A stretch of DNA of 64,000 nt. Source: Streptomyces sp. CB01635. GTDB lineage: Bacteria > Actinomycetota > Actinomycetes > Streptomycetales > Streptomycetaceae. Shown here in pieces: positions 27,469-35,807 of the stretch. The notes below the pieces were generated by a model. That model saw only the letters and a program-made list of their open reading frames with translations. It was not told the DNA's origin and ran no database searches. The stretch lies in contig NZ_NNBL01000002.1 of NCBI RefSeq assembly GCF_002803065.1, positions 558,001-622,000 on the forward strand, read 5' to 3'. The translations under genes and the position numbers were made by a program. Every line of letters begins with the position of its first letter. The first letter of the stretch is position 1.

Positions 27469-28416
27469 ATGGCGAAGGGCACGGGAGCGGACATGGGTGC
27501 GGGTGCTGGGTCGGGGCTGTGTGCGGGGCGGGTCGCGATCGTGACGGGGGCCGGGCGTGGCCTGGGGCGCGCGCACGCGCTGGCGTTCGCCGCCGAGGGC
27601 GCACGGGTCGTGGTCAACGATCTGGGGGTGGGCCTGGACGGGGCCCCGGCGCCGGACAGTCCGGCGGCCCAAGTGGTCGAGGAGATACGGGCCCTGGGCG
27701 GCGAGGCGGTCGCCCACGGCGGGGACATCGCGACCACGGAGGGCGCCGCGTCCCTCGTCGCCACGGCCCTCGACACCTTCGGGCGCCTGGACACGCTCGT
27801 CAACAACGCCGGCTTTCTCCGCGACCGGATGCTGGTCAACCTCGACGAGGACGACTGGGACGCGGTCATGCGGGTGCATCTCAAGGGCCACTTCCTGCCC
27901 TTGAAGCACGCGGCGGCGCACTGGCGCGCGGAGGCGAAGGCGGGCAGGACACCCTCGGCCCGGGTCGTGAACACGTCGTCGGGAGCGGGTCTGCTCGGCT
28001 CGGTGGGCCAGGGCAACTACAGCGCGGCGAAGGCCGGCATCGTGGGCCTGACCCTGGTCGCCGCGGCGGAGATGGGGCGGTACGGGGTGCAGGTGAACGC
28101 GGTCGCGCCGGCGGCCCGCACCCGCATGACGGAGCGCACGTTCGCCGACACGATGGCCGCCCCCGAGGACGGCTTCGACGCGATGGCCCCGGAGAACGTG
28201 TCGCCGGTGGTGGTGTGGCTCGGCTCCGCCGCGAGCGACGGCGTGACCGGCCGCGTCTTCGAGGCGGAGGCCGGCCGCATCACGGTCATGGAGGGCTGGC
28301 GCCCGGGCCCCACCGCCGACAAGGCGGCACGCTGGACCCCGGCCGAGGCCGGGGAGGCGGCGAGGGAACTCCTCGGCAGGGCGCAGGTTCCGGGGGCGGT
28401 GTACGGGAGCGGGTGA
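27469..28416 (+). CDS. Short-chain dehydrogenase (Rv3548c-like)
   Basis: A 315-residue SDR of the longer type related to the dehydrogenase domain of peroxisomal multifunctional enzymes: RVAIVTGAGRGLGRAHALAFAAEGARVVVNDLGVGLDG, LVNNAGFLRDRMLVNLDEDDWDAVMRVHLKGHF, NTSSGAGLLGSVGQGNYSAAKAGI (catalytic Ser, Tyr-X3-Lys). It matches Rv3548c in type and position, 1 bp after the preceding SDR. It probably oxidises a 3-hydroxyacyl-CoA in ring C/D degradation. A hairpin terminator follows closely. Confidence 0.83.
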   Translation: MAKGTGADMGAGAGSGLCAGRVAIVTGAGRGLGRAHALAFAAEGARVVVNDLGVGLDGAPAPDSPAAQVVEEIRALGGEAVAHGGDIATTEGAASLVATALDTFGRLDTLVNNAGFLRDRMLVNLDEDDWDAVMRVHLKGHFLPLKHAAAHWRAEAKAGRTPSARVVNTSSGAGLLGSVGQGNYSAAKAGIVGLTLVAAAEMGRYGVQVNAVAPAARTRMTERTFADTMAAPEDGFDAMAPENVSPVVVWLGSAASDGVTGRVFEAEAGRITVMEGWRPGPTADKAARWTPAEAGEAARELLGRAQVPGAVYGSG

Positions 28417-28420
28417 AGCC

Positions 28421-28452
28421 GCCCGTAGAGGCGTGCCCCCGCCCCTACGGGC
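28421..28452 (+). terminator. Hairpin terminator after the SDR pair
   Basis: GCCCGTAG (28421-28428) pairs with CTACGGGC (28445-28452), with further partial pairing inside. It lies 4 bp after the SDR stop and separates the ring C/D genes from the ring A/B operon. Confidence 0.65.
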
Positions 28453-28484
28453 CCGCTGACACCTTCCCGCCGAGCTGCGTCACC

Positions 28485-28501
28485 TTCCCGCTGAGCGGGA
28501 A
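28485..28501. promoter_or_regulatory. Palindromic operator upstream of hsaE
   Basis: TTCCCGCTGAGCGGGAA is a perfect 8+8 palindrome with a single central base. A degenerate half-copy, TTCCCGCCGAG, starts at 28464, 21 bp (two helical turns) upstream, and both are preceded by ACC. The same palindrome occurs before hsaA (35716-35732), so it marks a shared regulon of the ring A/B genes. Confidence 0.65.
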
Positions 28502-28594
28502 TCCGGCCTCCCTCCACGTCCCGGCTCCGACCTACCGTCTGGCCCACCGCGGTGCACCGCACCGCGGGTCAGACCGCCACCCCAAGGAGCCGAG

Positions 28595-29377
28595 ATGCTT
28601 GACGTCCGGAGTCGGCAGGAGGTCGCCGCGCTGCTGCGTCGCGCCGAGCTCGGCCGCAGCCCCGTCGCGCCCCTGGCCGGCGCGTTCGAGGGCATCGGCA
28701 CCGAGGACGCCTACGAGATCCAGCTGATCAACATCCGGCACAGGACCGCCCTGGGTGCCCAGGTCACCGGGCACAAGGTGGGTCTCTCGTCGCCGGTGAT
28801 GCAGCGCATGATGGGCGTCGACGAGCCGGACTACGGCCATCTCCTCGACGACATGGAGCTGCGCGAGGACCGGCCCGTGGACACCGTCCGCTACTGCGCG
28901 CCCCGCGTCGAGGTCGAGATCGGATTCGTACTCGGCGACGACCTCCCGGGCGAGGGCTGCACCCCGGCCGACGTCCTCGCCGCGACCGAACGTGTCGTGC
29001 CCGCACTGGAGTTGATCGACAGCCGGATCGCCGACTGGCGCATCACCATCGCCGACACGATCGCCGACAACGCCTCGTCCGCCGGTTACGTCATCGGCGA
29101 GGGCCGCGACCCGCGCGACCTCGACCTGAAAGCCGTCGAGGCGCGGCTCACCTGCGACGGCGCCGAACTCGCACAGGGCCGCGGTGACGCCGTGCTCGGC
29201 GACCCCGCCGTCTCCGTCGCCTGGCTGGCCCGCACCGTCGCCCGCTTCGGCGTGCCCCTGCGCAAGGGGCACGTCATCCTGCCCGGCTCCTGCACCCGCG
29301 CCGTCGATGTCGAAGCGGGCCACACCTACACCGCCGAGTTCACCGGACTCGGCGCCGTATCGCTCTCGTTCCGATGA
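28595..29377 (+). CDS. hsaE: 2-hydroxyhexa-2,4-dienoate hydratase
   Basis: A 260-residue member of the MhpD/TesE hydratase family: [79 protein letters not shown] and the C-terminal [31 protein letters not shown]. It adds water to the C6 dienoate that HsaD releases from ring A. It is the first gene of hsaE-hsaG-hsaF-kshA-small protein-kshB, under the TTCCCGCT palindrome. The ATG at 28595 follows CAAGGAGCCGAG. Confidence 0.92.
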   Translation: MLDVRSRQEVAALLRRAELGRSPVAPLAGAFEGIGTEDAYEIQLINIRHRTALGAQVTGHKVGLSSPVMQRMMGVDEPDYGHLLDDMELREDRPVDTVRYCAPRVEVEIGFVLGDDLPGEGCTPADVLAATERVVPALELIDSRIADWRITIADTIADNASSAGYVIGEGRDPRDLDLKAVEARLTCDGAELAQGRGDAVLGDPAVSVAWLARTVARFGVPLRKGHVILPGSCTRAVDVEAGHTYTAEFTGLGAVSLSFR

Positions 29378-29411
29378 CCCCGACGGGTCCGCTGACTCTG
29401 CTGAGGTACGT

Positions 29412-30335
29412 ATGACTGCGAAGAAGGCCACCGCCGCGATCGTCGGCTCCGGGAACATCGGCACCGACCTCCTCCACAAGCTCCACCGCTCCCCGTACAT
29501 CGAGCCGCGCTGGATGATCGGCGTCGATCCCGACAGCGCGGGCCTCACGCGGGCGCGGAAGCTGGGGGTCGAGGCGAGCCACGAGGGCGTCGGGCATCTG
29601 CTCGCCCAGGACGAGCGGCCCGACCTCGTCTTCGAGGCGACGAGCGCCTACGTCCACCGCGCCAACGCCCCCCGTTACGCCGAACTCGGCATCAGGGCCA
29701 TCGACCTGACCCCGGCCGCCGTCGGCCCCGCCGTGGTCCCGCCCGCGAACCTCACCGAGCATCTCGACGCGCCCAACATCAACATGATCACCTGCGGCGG
29801 CCAGGCCACCATCCCCATGGTGTACGCGGTCTCGCGCGTCGTCCCCGTCGCGTACGCGGAGATCGTGGCGTCCGTCGCCTCGGTGTCCGCGGGGCCCGGC
29901 ACCCGCGCGAACATCGACGAGTTCACCCGTACGACGTCCCGCGGCATCGAGGAGATCGGCGGCGCCGCGCGCGGCAAGGCGATCATCATCCTCAACCCGG
30001 CCACGGAGACATCAGCGGCTGGCGCCGCGGGGCCCGTCATCATGCGCGACACCGTCTTCTGCGCCATCCCCGAGGACGCCGACCGGGACGCGATCACCCT
30101 CTCCGTGAAGGAGATCGCCGAGAGCGTGGCGACGTACGTACCCGGCTACCGGCTGCGCACGGAACCGCAGTTCGACAACCCCTCACCCATGAACGGCGGC
30201 ATGGCGCGCGTCGCGATCTTCCTTGAGGTGGAGGGCGCGGGCGACTTCCTGCCGCCGTACGCAGGAAACCTCGACATCATGACCGCCGCCGCGACGAAGG
30301 TCGGCGAGGAGCTCGCAAAGGGGATCAGCAAGTGA
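29412..30335 (+). CDS. hsaG: Acetaldehyde/propanal dehydrogenase (acylating)
   Basis: A 307-residue protein of the MhpF/BphJ family: [15 protein letters not shown] (NAD fold), [23 protein letters not shown] with the catalytic Cys, and [15 protein letters not shown]. It converts propanal from the HsaF reaction to propionyl-CoA, with aldehyde channelled inside the HsaF-HsaG complex. The stop overlaps the hsaF GTG (GTGA), fitting equal production of the two partners. Confidence 0.93.
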   Translation: MTAKKATAAIVGSGNIGTDLLHKLHRSPYIEPRWMIGVDPDSAGLTRARKLGVEASHEGVGHLLAQDERPDLVFEATSAYVHRANAPRYAELGIRAIDLTPAAVGPAVVPPANLTEHLDAPNINMITCGGQATIPMVYAVSRVVPVAYAEIVASVASVSAGPGTRANIDEFTRTTSRGIEEIGGAARGKAIIILNPATETSAAGAAGPVIMRDTVFCAIPEDADRDAITLSVKEIAESVATYVPGYRLRTEPQFDNPSPMNGGMARVAIFLEVEGAGDFLPPYAGNLDIMTAAATKVGEELAKGISK

Positions 30336-31357
30336 AGCCGTACTCAGAGACGCTCGACATCCGCGTCACCGACTCCTCGCTGCGCGACGGTTCGCACGCG
30401 AAGCGGCACCAGTTCACCGCCCACGACGTGCGCAGCATCGTCGGCGCCCTCGACGGCGCGGGCGTCCCCGTCATCGAGGTCACGCACGGCGACGGCCTGG
30501 GCGGCTCGTCCTTCAACTACGGGTTCTCGAAGACGCCCGAGCAGGAGCTCATCAAGGCCGCCGTCGACACGGCGCGGCAGGCGCGCATCGCGTTCCTGAT
30601 GCTGCCCGGCCTCGGCGTGAAGGACGACATCAGGGCCGCGCACGCGAACGGCGCGAGCGTGTGCCGCATCGCGACGCACTGCACGGAGGCCGACATCTCC
30701 GTCCAGCACTTCGGCCTCGCGCGGGAGATGGGCCTGGAGACCGTCGGATTCCTGATGATGGCGCACTCCACGACGCCGGAGCGCCTCGCCGCCCAGGCCA
30801 GGATCATGGCCGACGCCGGCTGCCAGTGCGTGTACGTCGTCGACTCGGCCGGCGCCCTGGTCATGGACGACGTCACCGACCGGGTGTCCGCACTCGTCGC
30901 CGAGCTGGGCGACGACGCGCAGGTCGGTTTCCACGGGCACGAGAACCTCGGCCTGGGCGTGGGCAATTCCGTGGCCGCCGTGCGCGCCGGAGCGCTGCAG
31001 ATCGACGGCTCGACGCGGCGGCTCGGCGCGGGCGCGGGCAACACGCCCGTCGAGGCGTTCGCCGCCGTCTGCCACAAGATGGGCCTCCGCACCGGCATCG
31101 ACGTACTGAAGATCATCGACGCGGCCGAGGACGTCGTGCGGCCCGTCATGGACGACGAGTGCCTGCTCGACCGGATGTCCCTCCTGATGGGGCATGCCGG
31201 CGTCTACTCCAGCTTCCTCAAGCACGCCTACCGGCAGGCGGAGCGCTACGGCGTCTCCGGCGCCGAGATCCTGCTGCGCGCCGGGGAGCGCCGCCTCGTC
31301 GGCGGCCAGGAGGACCAGCTCATCGACATCGCCGTCGAACTCGCGGCACGCGACTGA
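30332..31357 (+). CDS. hsaF: 4-hydroxy-2-oxohexanoate/4-hydroxy-2-oxovalerate aldolase
   Basis: A 341-residue class II aldolase of the MhpE/BphI/DmpG family: [71 protein letters not shown] (metal-binding HGH) and [12 protein letters not shown]. It splits 4-hydroxy-2-oxohexanoate into pyruvate and propanal and works with HsaG. The GTG start overlaps the hsaG stop. All metal ligands and the DSAG motif are present. Confidence 0.93.
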   Translation: MKPYSETLDIRVTDSSLRDGSHAKRHQFTAHDVRSIVGALDGAGVPVIEVTHGDGLGGSSFNYGFSKTPEQELIKAAVDTARQARIAFLMLPGLGVKDDIRAAHANGASVCRIATHCTEADISVQHFGLAREMGLETVGFLMMAHSTTPERLAAQARIMADAGCQCVYVVDSAGALVMDDVTDRVSALVAELGDDAQVGFHGHENLGLGVGNSVAAVRAGALQIDGSTRRLGAGAGNTPVEAFAAVCHKMGLRTGIDVLKIIDAAEDVVRPVMDDECLLDRMSLLMGHAGVYSSFLKHAYRQAERYGVSGAEILLRAGERRLVGGQEDQLIDIAVELAARD

Positions 31358-31374
31358 AGGGCAGGACACGCGAC

Positions 31375-32520
31375 ATGACCGCACAGCAGCAAGAGGTCCG
31401 CGTCATCGAGGCCGCCGCACCGCCGGCCCGCTACGCCCGCGGCTGGCACTGCCTGGGCCTGGCCACCGCCTTCCGCGAGGGCGGCCCGCACGAGATCGAG
31501 GCGTTCGGCACGAAGCTCGTCGTCTTCCGGGGGGAGCCCGCGGCGGGAGGTCCCGACCGCCTGCACGTTCTCAACGCGTACTGCCCCCACATGGGCGGCA
31601 ACCTCGCCCACGGCACCGTCAAGGGTGACGCCGTCGCCTGCCCGTTCCACGACTGGCGCTGGGCGGGCGACGGGCGCTGCGCCGGCATCCCGTACGCGCG
31701 ACGCGTCCCGCCACGCGCCAGGACCCGCGCCTGGACCACCCTCGAACGCAACGGCCAGCTCTACGTGTGGCACGACCCCGAGGGTAACGAGCCCCCGCCC
31801 GGCGTCACCATCCCGGAGATCGAGGGCTTCGGCAGCCCCGAGTGGTCGAACTGGTCCTGGAGCGCCCTGCGAGTCGAGAACTCCAACTGCCGCGAGATCG
31901 TGGACAACGTCGTCGACATGGCGCACTTCTTCTATGTCCACTACGCGTTCCCGAACTACTTCAAGAACATCTTCGACGGCCATGTCGCCACCCAGTACAT
32001 GGAGTCCACGCCGCGCGGCGACGTCGAGCTCGGCACGCTGTCCACCGGCGGCGGCCTGCGCTCCGACGCCTCGTACTTCGGCCCCTCGTACATGATCGAC
32101 AAGCTGTGGAGCGATGTCGGGGGCGGTGTCGAGATGGAGTCCGTCCTCATCAACTGCCATTACCCGATCGACGAGAACAGCTTCATGCTCATGTACGGCG
32201 CGATCGTCAGGAAGCTGCCCGGCATGACCGACGAGCAGGCCGCCGAAGCCGCCCGGCTCACCTCTGAGGGCCTGGCGGTCGGCTTCGAGCAGGACGTCGA
32301 GATCTGGCGGAGCAAGACCCGTATCGACAATCCCCTCCTCACCGAGGAGGACGGCCCCGTCTATCAACTGCGGCGCTGGTACGAGCAGTTCTACGTGGAT
32401 GCCGGCGACGTCAAGGACGAGATGGTGCGGCGCTTCGAGTTCGAGATCGACACCGAGCGCGCGACCGCCGCCTGGCGCGCGGAGGTCGAGGAGAACCTCG
32501 CCCGGCGGGAGGCCGACTGA
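31375..32520 (+). CDS. kshA: 3-ketosteroid 9alpha-monooxygenase, oxygenase component
   Basis: A 381-residue Rieske oxygenase. The [2Fe-2S] ligands are C70 and H72 (CPH) and C89 and H92 (CPFH). The mononuclear iron site is H184, H189 and D307, with the bridging D181 (EIVDNVVDMAHFFYVHYAFP). These match the known KshA pattern. KshA hydroxylates C9 of androstadienedione-like steroids, which together with KstD opens ring B. It needs the reductase KshB, encoded just downstream but frameshifted. It overlaps the following small gene by 1 bp. Confidence 0.93.
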   Translation: MTAQQQEVRVIEAAAPPARYARGWHCLGLATAFREGGPHEIEAFGTKLVVFRGEPAAGGPDRLHVLNAYCPHMGGNLAHGTVKGDAVACPFHDWRWAGDGRCAGIPYARRVPPRARTRAWTTLERNGQLYVWHDPEGNEPPPGVTIPEIEGFGSPEWSNWSWSALRVENSNCREIVDNVVDMAHFFYVHYAFPNYFKNIFDGHVATQYMESTPRGDVELGTLSTGGGLRSDASYFGPSYMIDKLWSDVGGGVEMESVLINCHYPIDENSFMLMYGAIVRKLPGMTDEQAAEAARLTSEGLAVGFEQDVEIWRSKTRIDNPLLTEEDGPVYQLRRWYEQFYVDAGDVKDEMVRRFEFEIDTERATAAWRAEVEENLARREAD

Positions 32521-32747
32521 TGCGGCCCGTCCGGTGTGCGGCCTGCGGAAACGAGGTCCTGTGCGAGAAGTTCAGCGCCGCCCACACGCAGATCCAGTGG
32601 ACCGAGGCGGCGGCCGAGGTCTGCCCGATCATCGCGGAGCGCGTCGCGGCCGGCGAGCTGAGCGCGCGGGTACGGGGCTGCGCGCCCCTGCGGGCGAGCA
32701 TCGACGTGGCGGTCGTGAGCGGACTCCTGGAGGTCGCGGATGCCTAG
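32520..32747 (+). CDS. Small Cys-containing protein between kshA and kshB
   Basis: A 75-residue protein, starting at an ATG that overlaps the kshA stop by 1 bp (TGATG) and ending 8 bp inside kshB. It begins RCAACGNEVLCEKFSAAHTQIQW and has five Cys (6, 9, 15, 35, 54), of which CAAC-X5-C looks metal-binding. I do not recognise the family. Tight coupling on both sides suggests a role with the Ksh system, for example assembling or binding the iron-sulfur centre or an electron-transfer accessory, but this is inference. Confidence 0.75.
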   Translation: MRPVRCAACGNEVLCEKFSAAHTQIQWTEAAAEVCPIIAERVAAGELSARVRGCAPLRASIDVAVVSGLLEVADA

Positions 32748-33725
32748 CCTGAGGGTCCGGGTCGCCGAGGTGATACGGGAGACGGCCGACGCGGTCTCCC
32801 TCGTCCTGGACGCGCAACTCCCGTACAAGCCCGGCCAGTTCGTGACCGTACGACTGCCGGGTGGCGGGGCCCGCTGTTACTCGCTGGCCAGCTCCCCGCA
32901 CACCGGCGAGCCCATGAAGGTGACGGTGAAGAGGGTCGCGGGGGGAGTCGGGTCGGGCTGGATGTGCGAACGCGTCGCACCCGGCGACGAGCTGGAAGTC
33001 CTGCCGCCCGCCGGCACGTTCACGCCGCCCGACCTCGACGGGGACCTGCTGCTCGTGGCGGGCGGCAGCGGCATCACGCCCGTCGTCTCCATCGCCAAGT
33101 CCGCCCTCGCCGCGGGCCGCGGCCGGGTCGCCCTCCTGTACGCCAACCGCGACGAGGAGTCGGTCATCTTCCGCGAGGAACTCCGGCTCCTGGGAGTCGA
33201 GTTCGCGGGCCGGCTCACCGTCGTGCACTGGCTGGAAACCCTCCAGGGACTGCCCCGGCCGCCGCCCTGCGTGCACCCCTCGCCCCGTACGCGGACCGAG
33301 ACGCCTATCTGTGCGGGCCCGCGCCCCTGATGGACGCGGCCGAGCAGGCGCTACGGGCGGTGGGTGGGCGGTCCGTGCGCAGGGAGCGGTACTTCTCACT
33401 CGGCGACGACGTGTTCGCCGAGCGAGCGGACCCGGTCGAACTGGCCGGTGACGGCCACCGGTTGCACGTGGAACTCGACGGCGAGGAGCGGGAAGTGGCG
33501 TGGCCCGCCGGGACGCCCCTGCTCGACGCCCTGCTCGCCGCCGGTGTCGACGCCCCCTTCTCGTGCCGCGAGGGCGCGTGCAGCGCGTGCTGCTGCCGGG
33601 TCACCAAGGGGGAGGTCACGATGGCGCGCAACGAGATCCTCGACCAGCGGGACCTCGACGAGGGGTACGTCCTCGCGTGCCAGGCGCTGCCGGTGTCGGA
33701 CGCGGTGGGGGTCACGTACTCCTGA
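32740..33725 (+). pseudogene. kshB: 3-ketosteroid 9alpha-monooxygenase reductase, frameshifted
   Basis: The gene encodes a reductase with an FAD domain (LPYKPGQFVTVRLPGGGARCYSLASSPHTGE), an NAD domain (LLLVAGGSGITPVVSIAKSALA) and a C-terminal plant-type [2Fe-2S] domain (CREGACSAC, then LACQAL). Frame 1 runs from 32740 to about 33250 and then becomes nonsense; the homology resumes in the -1 frame as LRAPLAPYADRDAYLCGPAPLMDA. Adding one C to the CCCC run at 33253-33256 restores LPPAAALRAPLAPYADRD. So a single base is missing in a homopolymer: a real mutation, a sequencing error, or a ribosomal slippage site. The rest is well preserved, which argues for recent loss or error. Confidence 0.85.
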
Positions 33726-33734
33726 GGCGTTCAG

Positions 33735-33757
33735 GCCCGCGCGAGTACGGCGGGCCG
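33735..33757. terminator. Short hairpin between convergent kshB and iclR-type gene
   Basis: GGCCCGC (33735-33741) pairs with GCGGGCC (33751-33757) across a 9-base loop, between two convergent stop codons. A modest terminator candidate. Confidence 0.4.
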
Positions 33758-33774
33758 GGACCGCAGAGCCGGGC

Positions 33775-34644
33775 CTACATCCACTCGCTCGTCCGCAGCC
33801 ACCCCATCATGTTGTCCATCGCCTGCTCGGAGACGCCCGGCGCGCAGCTCGGGGGCGGCGCCGCGCGGGTCGCGCGACCGGGCCCGTACAGGTCGCGCCA
33901 GACCGCGCGGGCGCAGGCGAGCACGGCGGGCGCGAGGCGTTCCAGGTCGCGCTGGGCCGTCAGGCCCTTGCCGGACAGGGAGATCGCGGCGACGGCCCGG
34001 CCCGCGCCGCGCAGCGGGGCCGCGACGCAGACGACGTCGCGGTGGCTCTCCTCGTGGTCGAAGGCGACGCCCCGGTCGCGGGCCGCGGCGAGCGCGGAGC
34101 GCAGCGCGGTCGGATGCGTGAGGGTGCGCGGCGTGCGAGGGCGCAGCCCGTGCGCGAGGACACCCTCGACGGCGGCCGGGTCACTGAACGCGAGGACCGC
34201 CTTGCCGGCGGCCGTGCAGTACGCGGGCATGCGGCCGCCGACCCTGGAGGGCACCGACGTGTCGTGCAGGCCGCCGATCCGCTCCAGGCAGACCACTTCG
34301 GCGCCGTCGAGGACGTACAGGTGCACCAGGTGCCCGGCCGACTCGTGCAGCGCGTGCAGCCGGGGGAGCGCCGTCCGGCGCAGCCGGTTGTGGTGGGCGG
34401 CCAGCGCGCCCAGTTCGAGCATTCCCATGCCCATCCGGTAGTCCCGGCCCTCGCGGTCGAGCCAGCCGAGCCGTACCAGCTGGTCGAGAATGCGGTGGGC
34501 GGAGGACCGGGGGATTCCGGAGCGCCGGATCACCTCGGTGAGGGAGAGGCGCGGCTGCGCGCCGTCGAAGGCGCCGAGCACCTTCGCGGCCTTCTCCAGG
34601 AGCGAGGGCGCGGAGCCCTCGACGAACCCGGTCTGCTCGGGCAT
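33775..34644 (-). CDS. IclR-family transcriptional regulator
   Basis: A 289-residue IclR protein: N-terminal winged helix (SLLEKAAKVLGAFDGAQPRLSLTEVIRRSGIPRSSAHRILDQLVRLGWLDR) and the C-terminal GAF-like effector domain (YCTAAGKAVLAFSD, VAAPLRGAGRAVAAISLSG). I chose the ATG at 34644 (MPEQTGF). It lies between the two ring A/B gene groups and is the only regulator there, and IclR proteins often bind short palindromes before aromatic-degradation operons. It is therefore the natural candidate to bind TTCCCGCTSAGCGGGAA upstream of hsaE and hsaA. The link is inferred. Confidence 0.88.
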   Translation of the reverse strand: MPEQTGFVEGSAPSLLEKAAKVLGAFDGAQPRLSLTEVIRRSGIPRSSAHRILDQLVRLGWLDREGRDYRMGMGMLELGALAAHHNRLRRTALPRLHALHESAGHLVHLYVLDGAEVVCLERIGGLHDTSVPSRVGGRMPAYCTAAGKAVLAFSDPAAVEGVLAHGLRPRTPRTLTHPTALRSALAAARDRGVAFDHEESHRDVVCVAAPLRGAGRAVAAISLSGKGLTAQRDLERLAPAVLACARAVWRDLYGPGRATRAAPPPSCAPGVSEQAMDNMMGWLRTSEWM

Positions 34645-34861
34645 GGCTGAACCCCCAGGACAACAGGGCGCATCCGCGACATTGCGGGCGCGTTGACGAC
34701 CTCGCGCCGACCTTGCCATGCGCCCGCGACCCAGGGGAAGAGCCGGGAGCTATGTATTTCGGTTCGGCATACCTCCAGGCGTACTTCTGGGCGTACTTCT
34801 GGGCGTGCGCAGAGGTACGCCTATCGCCGTCGCGCCGCCCGCTTCTGCGCGCCCGTCGCCG

Positions 34862-35569
34862 TTACGCCGCACCTGCGACGAGCGACCGCAGCAGCTCCAC
34901 ATCCGCCGCCGTGAGATCGGCGACGACCGTGCGGCCGGGGGCCGGGGCGATCGGCCGCACCGACGGGACCGCGAGGACAGCGCACCCCGCCGCCTCCGCC
35001 GACGCCACCCCCGTCGGGGTGTCCTCCACCGCGACGCACCGCGCGGGCTCCGCGCCCAGGGTCGCCGCCGCCGCGAGATACGGGTCCGGCGCCGGCTTCG
35101 TGCGCGGCGTGTCCTCGGCCCCGTACACCGCGTCGAAGACATGCCCGTCGAGGGACTCGGCGATCCGGCGCACCACCGCGCGCGGCGACGCCGACACCAG
35201 GGCGGTCGGGACCCCCGCCGCGCGCAGTGCGGCGAGCAGCCCGAGGGCGCCCGGCCGCGGCGGCGCGCCCTCGGCGATCCGGGCGGTGAAGTCCCTGCCC
35301 AGCTCGTCCGCGAGGTCCTCGCGGGGCGCTCCCAGGGACTCGTGCAGAAGGTCCGCCGCGTCCTCGACCGAGCGTCCGAGCACCGCGGCGCGGCCTTCCT
35401 CGTCCAGGGGGCGGCCGTGGCGCACGGACACGGCCTCGACGACCTCGAGCCACATGTCCTCGGTGTCGACGAGCGTGCCGTCCATGTCGAAGAGCACCGC
35501 CTGGAGGGCGGAGGGTTCGACGGGCAGCGCGCGGGTGGGCGCGCCGGTGTGGGCGCGAGGGGTGTTCAC
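34862..35569 (-). CDS. HAD-superfamily phosphatase, beta-phosphoglucomutase-like
   Basis: A 235-residue HAD hydrolase: motif I LFDMDGTLVDTED (nucleophile Asp), motif II LVSASPRAVV, motif III Lys in RTKPAPDPY and motif IV VAVEDTPTGVASAEAAG. These subfamily I enzymes dephosphorylate or isomerise small phosphosugars. It sits between the IclR gene and hsaA without steroid-specific features and may be an ordinary chromosomal gene caught in the cluster. The substrate is unknown. Confidence 0.85.
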   Translation of the reverse strand: MNTPRAHTGAPTRALPVEPSALQAVLFDMDGTLVDTEDMWLEVVEAVSVRHGRPLDEEGRAAVLGRSVEDAADLLHESLGAPREDLADELGRDFTARIAEGAPPRPGALGLLAALRAAGVPTALVSASPRAVVRRIAESLDGHVFDAVYGAEDTPRTKPAPDPYLAAAATLGAEPARCVAVEDTPTGVASAEAAGCAVLAVPSVRPIAPAPGRTVVADLTAADVELLRSLVAGAA

Positions 35570-35711
35570 AGTGCTCCAGAAGCCGAAGGGACAGGCCGAC
35601 GTGAAAGCCGACGGGAAAGGTCGACCCTCTCATTACGGTCGCCCGGCATGACAGGTCGGTGAACGGAGCGCGCCATCCATGCAGCCCACGAGCGACAGCA
35701 GGGGAACCGCC

Positions 35712-35736
35712 GTGGTTCCCGCTCAGCGGGAACCAC
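35712..35736. promoter_or_regulatory. Palindromic operator upstream of hsaA
   Basis: A perfect 25-bp palindrome (12+1+12) whose core at 35716-35732 is TTCCCGCTCAGCGGGAA, identical to the hsaE site except for the central base. Here the arms extend outwards (GTGG/CCAC), and a further GGGGAACC lies 8 bp upstream. It is 72 bp before the hsaA ATG. Confidence 0.7.
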
Positions 35737-35807
35737 CCGTTCTCGGCCCGCGGGAGGCGGGCGTACGGTCCAGCCACTCGAACCCGCACCCAGGAGAGGG
35801 CCCCCGC

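Noticed and set aside
33240..33290. Programmed -1 frameshifting in kshB as the preferred explanation
   Set aside because: The C run could slip, but there is no standard X-XXY-YYZ heptamer in the zero frame and frameshifted reductases of this kind are not known; a missing base is simpler.
34753..34860. Short + strand frame MYFGSAYLQAYFWAYFWACAEV with a GGGAG site before it
   Set aside because: It is built on a short duplication (GGCGTACTTCT) and then runs without a break into Arg/Ala-rich antisense of the HAD gene, so it has no sensible end.
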